64,000 bases of DNA from DYGX01 sp035325905 (GTDB lineage Bacteria > Chloroflexota > Anaerolineae > Aggregatilineales > Aggregatilineaceae): NCBI GenBank assembly GCA_035325905.1, contig DAOKYY010000002.1, forward strand, positions 1-64,000, read 5' to 3'. This document shows positions 1-8,706 of the stretch, one piece after another (position 1 is the stretch's first letter; every line of letters starts with the position of its first letter). The translations under genes were made by a program, and so were the position numbers. The notes under the pieces were generated by a model. It ran no database searches and was not told the origin of the DNA. It was given only the letters and a program-made list of their open reading frames with translations.

Positions 1-703
1 CGTCGAACGGGATGCGGTGATCCGGCACGACGCCGCGCAGCAGGTTGTCTTCGGCCTTCTGGCGATACTCCTGCGCCTGGGCGTTGTCCGGGTCGTCCGC
101 CAGAATACGGTTCGCCAGATCGACCGTGCGCTGGTAGTCGCCCGAATAGTACGCCTGCGCCGTCTCCGAGAGCATGCCGCCGTCGGCGGGCGGCTGCGCG
201 GAAGCTGATTCCGGCGCGCGGCGGCGATCGGCAGGGGGCGGCGAGGCGGGCCGCTGGCGCGGCGGCTCTTCGGCGCGCGGCGCGGGAACCAGCCCGTACC
301 GCTCCAGCAGGCCGCGCACTTTCAGCTCCAGGTGTGGGCTGCGGGCCGCCGCGTCGCGCAGCAGGGCTTGCGTTTCGGGGTTGTGCGGATCGTGTTCCAG
401 CGCCTCGGCCAGAATGTCGATCGCCTCGTCAACATCGTCGTCGTCCCCGGCGATCTCGATCCGGATGCGCGCGCGCCGCAGCAGGCCGCGCACCGCCGCC
501 GTTTCCGGGGTCGCCGGGGCGCTGCGCCGCGCCAGCTCGCCGAATAGCTCGCGCGCGGCAGATTCGTGCACGGTGTTCTTGCTCTGCGCGAGCAGGCTGC
601 GCGCTTCGTTCTCCAACTGCGCGATCTGGCTCGCGGTTGCGCTTTCCGGCAGCGCCTCAAGCGCGGCGCGCAGATCGTCAAGCTGGCGTTTGAGGTCGGC
701 CAT
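1..703 (-). CDS. TPR-like helical repeat protein (partial, C-terminus off window)
   Basis: The reading frame starts at an ATG at 703-701, seven bases after a GGAG Shine-Dalgarno sequence, and runs off the left edge without a stop, so the C-terminus is missing. The visible 234 residues are hydrophilic, with no signal peptide or membrane segment. They hold helical stretches and at least two TPR-like units, one around residues 90-115 (EAIDILAEALEHDPHNPE) and one around 185-215 (AYYSGDYQRTVDLANRILA). A Pro/Ala-rich linker lies between them. It is the last visible gene of a minus-strand cassette, 31 bases downstream of a kinase-like gene. That position suggests a scaffold or partner in the same signalling unit, which is an inference. 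No enzymatic motif is visible. Confidence 0.75.
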   Translation of the reverse strand, partial: MADLKRQLDDLRAALEALPESATASQIAQLENEARSLLAQSKNTVHESAARELFGELARRSAPATPETAAVRGLLRRARIRIEIAGDDDDVDEAIDILAEALEHDPHNPETQALLRDAAARSPHLELKVRGLLERYGLVPAPRAEEPPRQRPASPPPADRRRAPESASAQPPADGGMLSETAQAYYSGDYQRTVDLANRILADDPDNAQAQEYRQKAEDNLLRGVVPDHRIPFD

Positions 704-734
704 CCGCCGTCTCCTTCAGGGAACCGTCCGCCGC

Positions 735-1871
735 TTACGGAATCACACGGTGGTTCAGCGCGGTGTTGATCTGGCTCAGCAGGCGGCGTAGCTCCGCCTC
801 AAGCTCCTCGTTGATCTCGTCCAGAATCATCGCTTCGAGCAAGCTCTCGCGAGCGATGCGCATCGCGTCCTGGCCGCTGCGGATCTGCTCCAGCCCGGCG
901 CGGACCTGCTCGCGGGCCTGTTGCAGCGCGGGGCTGGTGTGCATTCCCGGAAAGTGCCAGCCGTGGCGAGCGGCCACACGCTCCAGCCCGGTGATGAATG
1001 CGCGAGCGTTCGCCAGGCTATGCCGCGCCCCTTCCTGAAGCAGCTCCTGCAAGCCTGGGCTGAGCGACGGCTCGACGCCGAAGTCCAGGTGATTGACATC
1101 CTGGTAACGTTCCTCGACCTCGGTCTGCGAGGCAGGCTGCGGGACCAGCGTGCCTTTCTGCGGCGACAGCCCGGTGAAGATCGGGTACAGAATCCCCACG
1201 CAGAGGTTGTGAACATCCTGCGCGACCGACTGATCGAGCGTGTGCGTGCCGGTTTCGAGCAGCCGCGAGCTGTTGAAGTCGATAATCCGCAGCGTCGTCC
1301 CGTCCCAGTAGACATGCTCCAGCTTGTGGTCAAGATATACGACGCGCTGCTGGTGCGCGGCCTGCAAGAACGCGCCAAACTGAAGCGCCAGGTCGATCCC
1401 TTCCTCAGTCGGAAGGCGGCGCCGCCCGTTCGAGCCGCTGGGCTTCATCAGGTAAAACAGGTTGTTCTGGCGTGGCAGCAGTTCTAGCGCCAGATAGGGC
1501 CGCCACCCTTTGGCAATGCAGGGATAGAGCTGCTCGCGGAAAGCCACGACATTCGTGCCGAGCGAGAGTAGCGCGCCGCCGTCGGGACGCTCCGCGCCCG
1601 ACGAGACGAAGCCGCAGTCGTACAAGCGCACGGCGGCAGGGCTGTCGGCCAGCCGCAGCAGCAGGTCAGCCTCGTTGATAAAGGCGCGCGCTTCCCAGCG
1701 CGGCCCGCCGTCGGGCGCGAAATGTTCCGGGCGCATCACTTTGAACGCGACCAGCCGGTCCGCCGCGCGGTCTTCCGCCTCCACGACCCGTGCGTAATGT
1801 CCCGGCGCAAACGTGTCGATGTAATTGCCGAGCAGGTAGCGCGATTCGAGCGCCACTTCCGATACCGCCAT
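735..1871 (-). CDS. Atypical serine/threonine protein kinase-like protein
   Basis: This 378-residue protein has a protein-kinase fold signature. An N-lobe with VAFK (K44) is followed by an alpha-C Glu (FINEADLLL), a catalytic-loop equivalent YLDHKLEH (D181, K183) and a DFG equivalent DFN (D198). The loop Asn that normally binds metal is His, and the DFG Gly is Asn, so activity is uncertain: the core Lys and Asp residues remain but two Mg-site positions do not. The last 80 residues form a charged helical, coiled-coil-like tail. The ATG at 1871 was chosen because AAAAGGG lies six bases upstream; in-frame starts at 1895 and 1901 have weaker sites. The gene follows the large kinase gene by 86 bases and precedes the TPR gene by 31, so one transcript is likely. 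The protein is probably cytosolic. Its substrate is unknown. Confidence 0.75.
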   Translation of the reverse strand: MAVSEVALESRYLLGNYIDTFAPGHYARVVEAEDRAADRLVAFKVMRPEHFAPDGGPRWEARAFINEADLLLRLADSPAAVRLYDCGFVSSGAERPDGGALLSLGTNVVAFREQLYPCIAKGWRPYLALELLPRQNNLFYLMKPSGSNGRRRLPTEEGIDLALQFGAFLQAAHQQRVVYLDHKLEHVYWDGTTLRIIDFNSSRLLETGTHTLDQSVAQDVHNLCVGILYPIFTGLSPQKGTLVPQPASQTEVEERYQDVNHLDFGVEPSLSPGLQELLQEGARHSLANARAFITGLERVAARHGWHFPGMHTSPALQQAREQVRAGLEQIRSGQDAMRIARESLLEAMILDEINEELEAELRRLLSQINTALNHRVIP

Positions 1872-1957
1872 CAGCGACCCTTTTCTACCGTCCATCACCA
1901 CGACCCATCATTGAACCCTGCTAAATCACACCGGCCAGGCTTGCGGCCCGCCGCGCG

Positions 1958-4900
1958 CTAGGGCAGCTCGCTGCGCGGGCTGAACTCGACTTCGAACGCG
2001 CTGACCTCGACCACCGTGCCGCGCCCGCTGGCGGTCAGCGCCAGCGTGATCGGCGCGCCTTCGGGGAACACGACCACCGAATCGCCGAGCAGTTGATCGC
2101 CGAGGTAGAAGCCGAGCGTGTTGGCGTTGACCCGCCGCAGCGAAAGCTCGAACTCAGGGCCGCTCAGCGGCGCTTCGGCGCGCGCGCGGAAGACGCCATT
2201 CTGCGCCATGCCCAGCCCAACGAACTCCGGCTCCTGAAACTGCACCTTCCCGATCGCGCTCTGGCCGCCGGTGTTGAGCGCCCCCAGACCGAGCGTGACG
2301 TTTCCGGCGGCCATCTCGCCAGGGTTGTACTCGACCAGGCGCATCACGGCGCGGGCGCTCGTCAAAGTGCTCGCTACGCCCGGGCCAAACAAGCGTCCCA
2401 GCAAGGCCGGATCGAGCGTGATCATTGCTTCCGCGTCGTTTGTCGCGCCGGCCGCCAGCCGCCACCCCTCGCCCGTAGGCGCGAACGAATCGCTCTCCCA
2501 CGGCAGATCGCCGGGCGGAAGCTCGCCGAGCGCGCGCAGAACATCGGTGTTCGGCGGTTCTTCGCGCAGCGGGCCGCTCGCCGCGACCGCGCGCGATGGC
2601 GCGAGCGTGCTGGTGACGAACAGCGTCGGCGTCAGGGGCGGCTCGGTGGGCGGTAGGTCTGGCGTCGCGCTGGGGGCCTCGGTTAGCGCCGGTTCGGGCG
2701 CGTCCGGTGTGTCGGATAGGTCCGGGGGCAGGGCCGCTGCCTGCGCCTGGGTTGGTGCCGGCGCCAGGTGGGTGGCCGTCGCCTGCCGGTTGAAGCCGCT
2801 GCCCGACCGCACCAGGCCCCCACCCCGATCGTCGTTGCTGCGCGCGCGGATCACCGCTACCGCGACGATCGCGGCCAGCACAATCGCCGCCCCGCCGATG
2901 ATCCAGTTCCAGGGCAGGTCGCCGCGCTCGTGCGTGCTGGCTTCCCCGACCGGCTCCGCCAGGGCCGCTGGCTCGGCGTCGTCCAGCAAAAACGTCAGTT
3001 CCTCGCCATCCTCGCGCGCGGCAGGCGGAGCGGCGCGGATCGCGTGCGGCGGCGGAGCCGGTTTCTCTGGCTCGTCCGGCGGCAGCTGCTCGATCACCGA
3101 CTCCCAGTGCCGGTAGAGCGGATAGGCCGGGTGCTTGGTGATGAACAGCGATCCGAAGTGACGGCTGAAGGCAGCCAGCTTCTCGCGCCGGTTGAGGCGC
3201 GTCGCGATGTACGTTTCCTGCACGCTCTGCAACGTGTCATGCCACTGGCGAATTTGGTGGGCGTAGTCGGGGCCGAGCGTGCTCAGCGTCAGGTCGATAA
3301 TCTGGCGGTGCGCTTCCACCAGGGCCGGATCAGGGCGGTCGGTGGGACGGGCCGCGGCCTGCTCGATGTCCAGCTTGATCGCCTGGAGCATGTTCGCGGT
3401 GTCCCGCAGGCGGGACAGCCACGCCACATACGAGTCAATACGGAGGTCCGTCGAGGCGCGCGCCCGCTGAATGTCGTCCAGCGCCACGTCAAGATTCTGG
3501 CGCGCGGCGTAAAAATCGCCATCGGACCAGTCGCGCACGGCTTGCATCGCCATCTGGACCGATTGCTCCGCGCCGCCCAGCAGCTCCGCCGCGAGCGGGG
3601 CGTTCAGCGCGCGCCGTGCGCGGTCCAGGTCCGCCGGACCGCTGATCGCGTTTAGAGATGCCTCGGCGGTTTCGAGCAGCCGGCGGCCGGTGAGCGCGCG
3701 GTCGACAAGCTGGTAGGCGGGGTGTGTCGGCGCGTCGTCGAAGGTCTTGGCGGCGGCGCTGCGCCAGAAGTCTGCGTCTTCGAGGTCATCGCTCAACAGG
3801 GCCAGCGCGGCGCGCAGCACGAAATGCAGATAGAGCGCGCGCCAGCCCGCGCTGCTGCTCTGATGTAAATAGGCGACCAGGCCGCGACCCATCGTCCGCA
3901 GGAAGAGCGCAGTCGTCGGTATTTGCTCGGTGAAGGTCTGCCGCTCCTGCTCCTCGTCCGTCAGTAGGAGGGCAAGCGCCTCTTTCTCGGCGCGCGCGGT
4001 AAGCTCGACATCCTGCTTGCCCTCCGCCAGCCAGCGACCGAGCAGCTCGCTCAGGCGGAACAGGCGATCCGCGGACAGGCGCTCGCCGTCGGTTTGGGCG
4101 GCGTCCCGCGCTTTGTGTGCCAGTTCCAGCGCGTGGGTCGCATCGCCCCGGTCCCAGGCTTTCCAGCCGTCGATTAGCAGGTCCGCCAGCCGCGCGTTGA
4201 CGCTGTGGCGCTCGACAAACGTCGCGTCGGGGACGCGGTTCGCGACCATCCCCAGCCACGCCGCCAGGTGCTCGTTGACCGGGCGTATCTGGTCGGCGGT
4301 GGCGCGCAGCACATCGATGCTTGGCTGGCGGCGTCCCAGGGCCAGATAGCTTTCCGCGAGGCCCCATCCCTCGGCGGCCTGGCGGATCGAGCCGGCGGCG
4401 GTGCGCAGGCGCGGGTCGCTCAGGTCGGCCAGGTACGGCGCCAGGAACTCGTCCACATCGCGGAACCACTCGGCCAGGTTAGCGCCGTCTGGGCGCGGCT
4501 TGAACTGCGCCAGCGCGTTCAGCGCCTGGTGCACTTCGTCGAGATACTCGTTGACCGCGTCAAAATGCGGTGAGAGCGGGTCGATCGCAGCGGCGCCGCG
4601 GAGCTGCTCCCCGGCGCGCATCGGATCGCTAACGGCCGTCTGGCTAACTACGTCTAGCTGCTCGACAATCGCGCACGCCGCCTCGCGCGCTCGCGCGACG
4701 CTTGCCAGCGCTGACGCTTGGTCTGTATCCACCCAACTGATCGAAACTCGCTCAAGCTCGCTGCCAAGATGCTCAAGCGAGCGATCAACTTCCTCATAGA
4801 GCGCGCGCACGCCGGATACACCGCCGCCCGGCGCGACATCCAGCTGCGCGGCAGCCGCTCGCAGCGCATTGAGCGGTCGCTCGCCGCCGCGCGCCGCCGA

Positions 4901-6250
4901 CAGGTCGGTTTTCAGCCGGACGAGATGCGGGCGTAGCAGCATGAGGCCCGTGATCGTAGACAACTGCTCCGCGATCAGCCACTGGGCGTCGCGCGCAATG
5001 GGACGCGACTCCGGCGTGGTGAGCAGCGTATCCGCCGCCAGCGCCGTGTCGCCCGCGAACAGAGTGTCCAGCGCGGCGAGGAACCCGGCGGGCGGGGGGG
5101 AGATACGCAGGCGCTCGCAGATCGCCGCCGTCGCAATCAGAAAGCGGATGAGGTCTGCGCTTTCCGGGTCCGCCTCCGGCAGCAAATCGTCCAGCAGGGA
5201 CAGGGCGCGCGGCCAGTTGCCGCTTTCCAGATAGATGCGAATCGCGTCCAGATCGGCCTGGACCATGATCTGCTGGCGGTAGGTCGCGATCTCGGCGGCT
5301 AGTGCGCGCGTGTCCGGATCCCCTGGGTCCATCGCGACCGCGTCTTCCAGCTCGGCGGCGAGCTGTTCCAGCTCTTCCTGGCTGGCGGTCGGGCGGACGC
5401 GCTTGCGCACCCGCGCCACGATTTCGTCTCGCACGCGCTCCAGCGGCTGGCGATATTCCGCCAGCGCCTGGCGTAGCTCGCCAATCGAGCCGAAACGCCG
5501 CTTCGGATCGGGATGCACGGCGCGGGTGAGGATGGTCTGCAGGCGGGCGGGGATACGCTCGGCGTGGTCGCCAAAGTTGACAAAAAACGTCTCGCCGCCG
5601 TCATCCGACTCGGTCGCGAGACGCATCCCGCCGGTGAAGATAAAGTAGAGCAGCTCGCCAACCTGGAAAATGTCGCGGGCGCGGCTCGCGCTCGCGGGCG
5701 CGCCCGGCTCGTCAGCGAAGACCGCGTTGCCCCAGTCGATCACTTTAAGCTGGTAGCTGGCGCGATCCCAAAACAGATGCTTGGCGTCAACGTCGTTATA
5801 GATGACGTTCTTCTCGTGGGCGAAGGCGAGCAGGTCCAGCAGGCGATCGACGATCACCAGGCTCTCAAGCTCAGGCAGCAGGCGGCTGTCTTTGGCAAGC
5901 TCAAGGACGCTTTCCTCGACGATCGCGCCTTCGGCCAGCTCCAGCACGATGTATTCGTGAGTGTGCCCGCCGACGCGAAAGCTGCCGCCGCCGCACAGTT
6001 CGATCAGCACCGGATGGCCGGACAGCCGCTCAAGCGCATGGCGCTCGTTGCGGATGCTGACTTCCTGCCCGGCGCGCATCGGCGGCGCGTCTTGCGGAGC
6101 GGGGCGCTTGACCACCACCGGCCGATCACCTTGCAGCGTGTCATAGGCGCGCAGCGTCTCGCCCGAGCGGCCACGCGGGTAGATGTGATCGTAACGGTAG
6201 CGATTGTCAAACAGGCTTTCTGTCCGTCGCCCAGGGGGCCGAGCTGACAT
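1958..6250 (-). CDS. Giant kinase-like / helical-repeat / transmembrane protein
   Basis: This protein has 1430 residues. Residues 15-280 are a kinase-like domain: VVVK (K48), alpha-C IRNERHALE, catalytic loop YNDVDAKHLFWD (D153; the usual Lys is D155 and the usual Asn is H158) and DWG (D172). Residues 280-1080 are a long helical, TPR-like array. A single membrane segment lies near 1112-1135 (WIIGGAAIVLAAIVAVAVI). A Thr/Pro-rich linker (about 1150-1230) then leads to a beta-rich C-terminal domain of about 190 residues, expected outside the cell. The topology resembles PknB-type receptors, with the kinase inside and a sensor outside, but carries a huge cytosolic repeat region. An AGGAG six bases before the ATG fixes the start. 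It heads a cassette with a second kinase-like gene that shares the odd H-x-[YF]-W-D loop. The ligand and substrate are unknown. Confidence 0.8.
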   Translation of the reverse strand: MSARPPGRRTESLFDNRYRYDHIYPRGRSGETLRAYDTLQGDRPVVVKRPAPQDAPPMRAGQEVSIRNERHALERLSGHPVLIELCGGGSFRVGGHTHEYIVLELAEGAIVEESVLELAKDSRLLPELESLVIVDRLLDLLAFAHEKNVIYNDVDAKHLFWDRASYQLKVIDWGNAVFADEPGAPASASRARDIFQVGELLYFIFTGGMRLATESDDGGETFFVNFGDHAERIPARLQTILTRAVHPDPKRRFGSIGELRQALAEYRQPLERVRDEIVARVRKRVRPTASQEELEQLAAELEDAVAMDPGDPDTRALAAEIATYRQQIMVQADLDAIRIYLESGNWPRALSLLDDLLPEADPESADLIRFLIATAAICERLRISPPPAGFLAALDTLFAGDTALAADTLLTTPESRPIARDAQWLIAEQLSTITGLMLLRPHLVRLKTDLSAARGGERPLNALRAAAAQLDVAPGGGVSGVRALYEEVDRSLEHLGSELERVSISWVDTDQASALASVARAREAACAIVEQLDVVSQTAVSDPMRAGEQLRGAAAIDPLSPHFDAVNEYLDEVHQALNALAQFKPRPDGANLAEWFRDVDEFLAPYLADLSDPRLRTAAGSIRQAAEGWGLAESYLALGRRQPSIDVLRATADQIRPVNEHLAAWLGMVANRVPDATFVERHSVNARLADLLIDGWKAWDRGDATHALELAHKARDAAQTDGERLSADRLFRLSELLGRWLAEGKQDVELTARAEKEALALLLTDEEQERQTFTEQIPTTALFLRTMGRGLVAYLHQSSSAGWRALYLHFVLRAALALLSDDLEDADFWRSAAAKTFDDAPTHPAYQLVDRALTGRRLLETAEASLNAISGPADLDRARRALNAPLAAELLGGAEQSVQMAMQAVRDWSDGDFYAARQNLDVALDDIQRARASTDLRIDSYVAWLSRLRDTANMLQAIKLDIEQAAARPTDRPDPALVEAHRQIIDLTLSTLGPDYAHQIRQWHDTLQSVQETYIATRLNRREKLAAFSRHFGSLFITKHPAYPLYRHWESVIEQLPPDEPEKPAPPPHAIRAAPPAAREDGEELTFLLDDAEPAALAEPVGEASTHERGDLPWNWIIGGAAIVLAAIVAVAVIRARSNDDRGGGLVRSGSGFNRQATATHLAPAPTQAQAAALPPDLSDTPDAPEPALTEAPSATPDLPPTEPPLTPTLFVTSTLAPSRAVAASGPLREEPPNTDVLRALGELPPGDLPWESDSFAPTGEGWRLAAGATNDAEAMITLDPALLGRLFGPGVASTLTSARAVMRLVEYNPGEMAAGNVTLGLGALNTGGQSAIGKVQFQEPEFVGLGMAQNGVFRARAEAPLSGPEFELSLRRVNANTLGFYLGDQLLGDSVVVFPEGAPITLALTASGRGTVVEVSAFEVEFSPRSELP

Positions 6251-6338
6251 GCCCTACTCCTGCCAAACCGTTTTGGGTCAAGCCATATGCGCCCCTATTG
6301 TACGCGGCTCGGAAAGGATTTCCAACACGGGCGCGCGG

Positions 6339-7538
6339 TTACGCGCCGGGGCGCGGCCAGTGGGCAACTTGCTCCGCAGCCGCCGTCGCGAGCAGCGCGA
6401 CGTGCCACATCCCGGCGCCGAGCGGCTCGATCTCGATGTATTCGTCCAGGCGGTGCGCGTTGCCGCCGGTCGTCAGCCCGACCGTTACGGTGGGCAGGCC
6501 TCTCGCCAGCAGCGCATTGGCGTCGGTGCTGCCGGTCTCGTAGCGCGCCCGGCACCCGATCGCGCGCAGCGCGGCGGCGGCAAGCTGAACGAGCGGGTGC
6601 CCGGTGGGAATCTGGCCGCTGGGCCGGTCTCCGACGACCTCGACCTCGAAGCGGACCGACTCGGCGTGGTCGGAGCGCAGCAGATCGCGCACCTGCCTCT
6701 CCAGGGCTTCCAGCGCGACCGGGTCTTCTGAGCGCAGGTCCAGATACAGCTCTGCGTGCGAGGCCAGACTGTTGACCGATTGGCCGCCGCTGATCAGGCC
6801 GATGTTGTAGGTCGTGCGGGGGTGGGGGTCCGGCTGGAGAGTGACGATGCGCGCGCCAGCCGCGATCAGGTCGTGGATCGCGCTCGGCTGGCCGAAATGT
6901 GTCCAGCTATGACCGCCGGGTGCGGTGCAGGTCACATGCAGGCGGCGCACCGCGATCCCGGCGTGATAAATGCGCCCCAGCGCCATGCCTTCGAGCACAA
7001 TCGCCGCGCCAAGCCGCGCCGCGAGCCGGTCCCACACGGCGCGGATTCCGCCGAGGTTCCCCAGCCCTTCCTCGCGCGTGTTGGCGACAAACCAGACGTC
7101 CGCGCCGGGGTTGAAGCCCGCCTGACGCCACAGGTCGATCAGCGCCAGCAGACCGGCGACGCCCAGGCTGTTATCGCCCAGCCCCGGACCGTGCACGCAC
7201 CGTTCATCCTGCCGGACGGACAGGTCAGCCTCGGCAGGGAACACGGTGTCGGTGTGCGCGCATATCAGCAGCGCGGGCGCGCTGGAATCGGCGCCCGGCC
7301 AGCGCCCGTAGACATTGTGCAAGCGGTCGCGCCCAACGTCCGCCAGCCCGCTGCGCTCAAACTGCGCCACGACGAACGAGGCGCGCTGTTCTTCGGCGAA
7401 GGTGGGCGCGGGAATCTGCTGGATCGCGAGCGCGGCGCTGAGCAACGCCTCGACATCGACGGCGTCACGCAGCGCCGCGCCAAGCGGTGAATGCGCGAGC
7501 GCGCGGAGGGTGGCTTTCGGCTCGGTCATGGGCGTCAT
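6339..7538 (-). CDS. M20 family metallopeptidase
   Basis: This 399-residue protein matches the M20/M28 zinc-peptidase fold (PepT, ArgE, CPG2 relatives). The metal ligands are visible in order: AHTDT (His and Asp), GLGDN (bridging Asp), TREEGLG (the general-base Glu pair) and a C-terminal GGNAHRLDEY His. A dimerisation-type lid domain lies between about residues 205 and 320. The family hydrolyses amide bonds of small peptides or acylated amino acids in the cytosol, and the exact substrate cannot be read here. It lies 18 bases downstream of the transaldolase gene on the same strand, so co-transcription is likely. Two candidate ATGs (7538 and 7529) both have weak ribosome sites; the longer one is used. 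Confidence 0.85.
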   Translation of the reverse strand: MTPMTEPKATLRALAHSPLGAALRDAVDVEALLSAALAIQQIPAPTFAEEQRASFVVAQFERSGLADVGRDRLHNVYGRWPGADSSAPALLICAHTDTVFPAEADLSVRQDERCVHGPGLGDNSLGVAGLLALIDLWRQAGFNPGADVWFVANTREEGLGNLGGIRAVWDRLAARLGAAIVLEGMALGRIYHAGIAVRRLHVTCTAPGGHSWTHFGQPSAIHDLIAAGARIVTLQPDPHPRTTYNIGLISGGQSVNSLASHAELYLDLRSEDPVALEALERQVRDLLRSDHAESVRFEVEVVGDRPSGQIPTGHPLVQLAAAALRAIGCRARYETGSTDANALLARGLPTVTVGLTTGGNAHRLDEYIEIEPLGAGMWHVALLATAAAEQVAHWPRPGA

Positions 7539-7556
7539 CAGCGTAGCTCGGCTCGA

Positions 7557-8189
7557 TCAGCCGGTCCGGTGCTGGCCGAAGTCGCTGATGTCACGCCGGG
7601 TGAGGTCGTGCTCGCCCAGGGCCAGGATCAGGTCGAGCGGCAGCGTCAGATGCTGGATTCCGGCGGCCAGGGCCTCGATCACGTCGTCGATCGTCTTGAA
7701 GCTGGCGGCCAGGATCTCGGTTTGCGTGCCGCGCACGGCAGCTACCATGCGACCAACAACCTGCGCGGCGTCGGGCATGTCACGCTTCAGCCGGCCATAA
7801 TACGGAATAGCGTAGCTGGCGCGCACCTGAGCGGCCAGAAACGCTTGCGTCGGGCTGTAGATGGCTGTCATCGCACACTCAATTCCGGCGGGCACCAGCC
7901 GCGAGACCATGGTGAAGTTCTCGGTCGTCGAGGGCACTTTGAGCAGGACCTTGTCCGGCCGAATTTTGTACGCAGCCCAGGCTTCATCAGTACGCGCCTC
8001 GACCGTCGCTCCGGTGAGCTGGTAGAACACGTGCCCGTCGATGATCTCGACCAGCTCGCTCAGCACGTCCAACCCTGGGCGGCCCGTCTGGGCGATCAGC
8101 TTAGGATTGGTCGTCACCCCGGCGATAAACCCCAGCTCCTGCGCGCGCCGCGCGTCGTCGGGATTGGCAGAATCGAGGTAAATCCCCAT
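7557..8189 (-). CDS. Transaldolase, short fructose-6-phosphate aldolase-like (TalC/FSA type)
   Basis: The 210-residue length is that of the short transaldolase/FSA class rather than the 320-residue TalB class. The strand-1 Asp is in YLDSANPDD, the substrate-loop region reads AGVTTNPKLI, and the Schiff-base Lys is in VLLKVPST. Such enzymes transfer or cleave C3 units between sugar phosphates in the non-oxidative pentose phosphate pathway; members of this subgroup differ in substrate. The frame is open 91 codons further upstream, but AAGGAG lies six bases before the ATG at 8189 and homology begins there, which fixes the start. It is the first gene of a likely two-gene unit with the M20 peptidase. 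Confidence 0.88.
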   Translation of the reverse strand: MGIYLDSANPDDARRAQELGFIAGVTTNPKLIAQTGRPGLDVLSELVEIIDGHVFYQLTGATVEARTDEAWAAYKIRPDKVLLKVPSTTENFTMVSRLVPAGIECAMTAIYSPTQAFLAAQVRASYAIPYYGRLKRDMPDAAQVVGRMVAAVRGTQTEILAASFKTIDDVIEALAAGIQHLTLPLDLILALGEHDLTRRDISDFGQHRTG

Positions 8190-8342
8190 GTCTGGCTCCT
8201 TGTGCGGTCCGCCGGCACCCAGCGGCGGTACGCCCCGATTATGCCGTAAGGCGAGAATTCCTGCTGGCCGAGCTTGCGCCCGCTTGGCGGGCTGTGGCAT
8301 AGTAGGAGAAAGCTTCCGCATCCGGCCCGCGCCGCGCCGCGA

Positions 8343-8383
8343 TTCCCACAGACAGAGCTTGCTTTGTGGGATTTGCGTGGGAA
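8343..8383. repeat. Nested inverted repeats in the intergenic region
   Basis: The 517-base region between the divergent transaldolase and regulator genes has no gene-like frame. It contains TTCCCAC (8343-8349) facing GTGGGAA (8377-8383). A competing pair, CCCACA/TGTGGG, lies inside at 8345-8350 and 8365-8370. The two pairings are mutually exclusive. This could be an operator or a switchable leader hairpin for the minus-strand gene, but chance is not excluded. Apart from this and the promoter at 8583-8610, nothing recognisable was seen in 8190-8706. Confidence 0.3.
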
Positions 8384-8582
8384 AATTGCATGTGCCGAGT
8401 GTTAAGACGCGCCCGCGAGAAATGCCGAAAAATGAAGAGGCAGGGCGCGGCGCTGGACCCAAGATATAGGGGGTGTTCTGGTGGAAGGCACCATCTGTGG
8501 GGACGCGCCCTTGCGACGATATTCCGTGAGGCCACGGCCGGGCATCGCCGAAGGCGCGGCGGCGCGCCCGGACAGATTGGAC

Positions 8583-8610
8583 TTGTCTGTCTGGAAACAG
8601 TCACTATAAT
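8583..8610 (+). promoter_or_regulatory. Sigma-70-type promoter for the winged-helix regulator
   Basis: TTGTCT (8583-8588) and a perfect TATAAT (8605-8610) are separated by 16 bases. Transcription would start near 8617, giving an untranslated leader of about 90 bases before the ATG at 8707. Confidence 0.6.
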
Positions 8611-8706
8611 CGCCTAAAGCGCAATGTTAAAACGCACGGCAGGAGTCGATGGTCCGACGGGCGGCGCTATAGGGGCAGGCCGGTCGGAGGGATGCGAGGG
8701 GGACAC

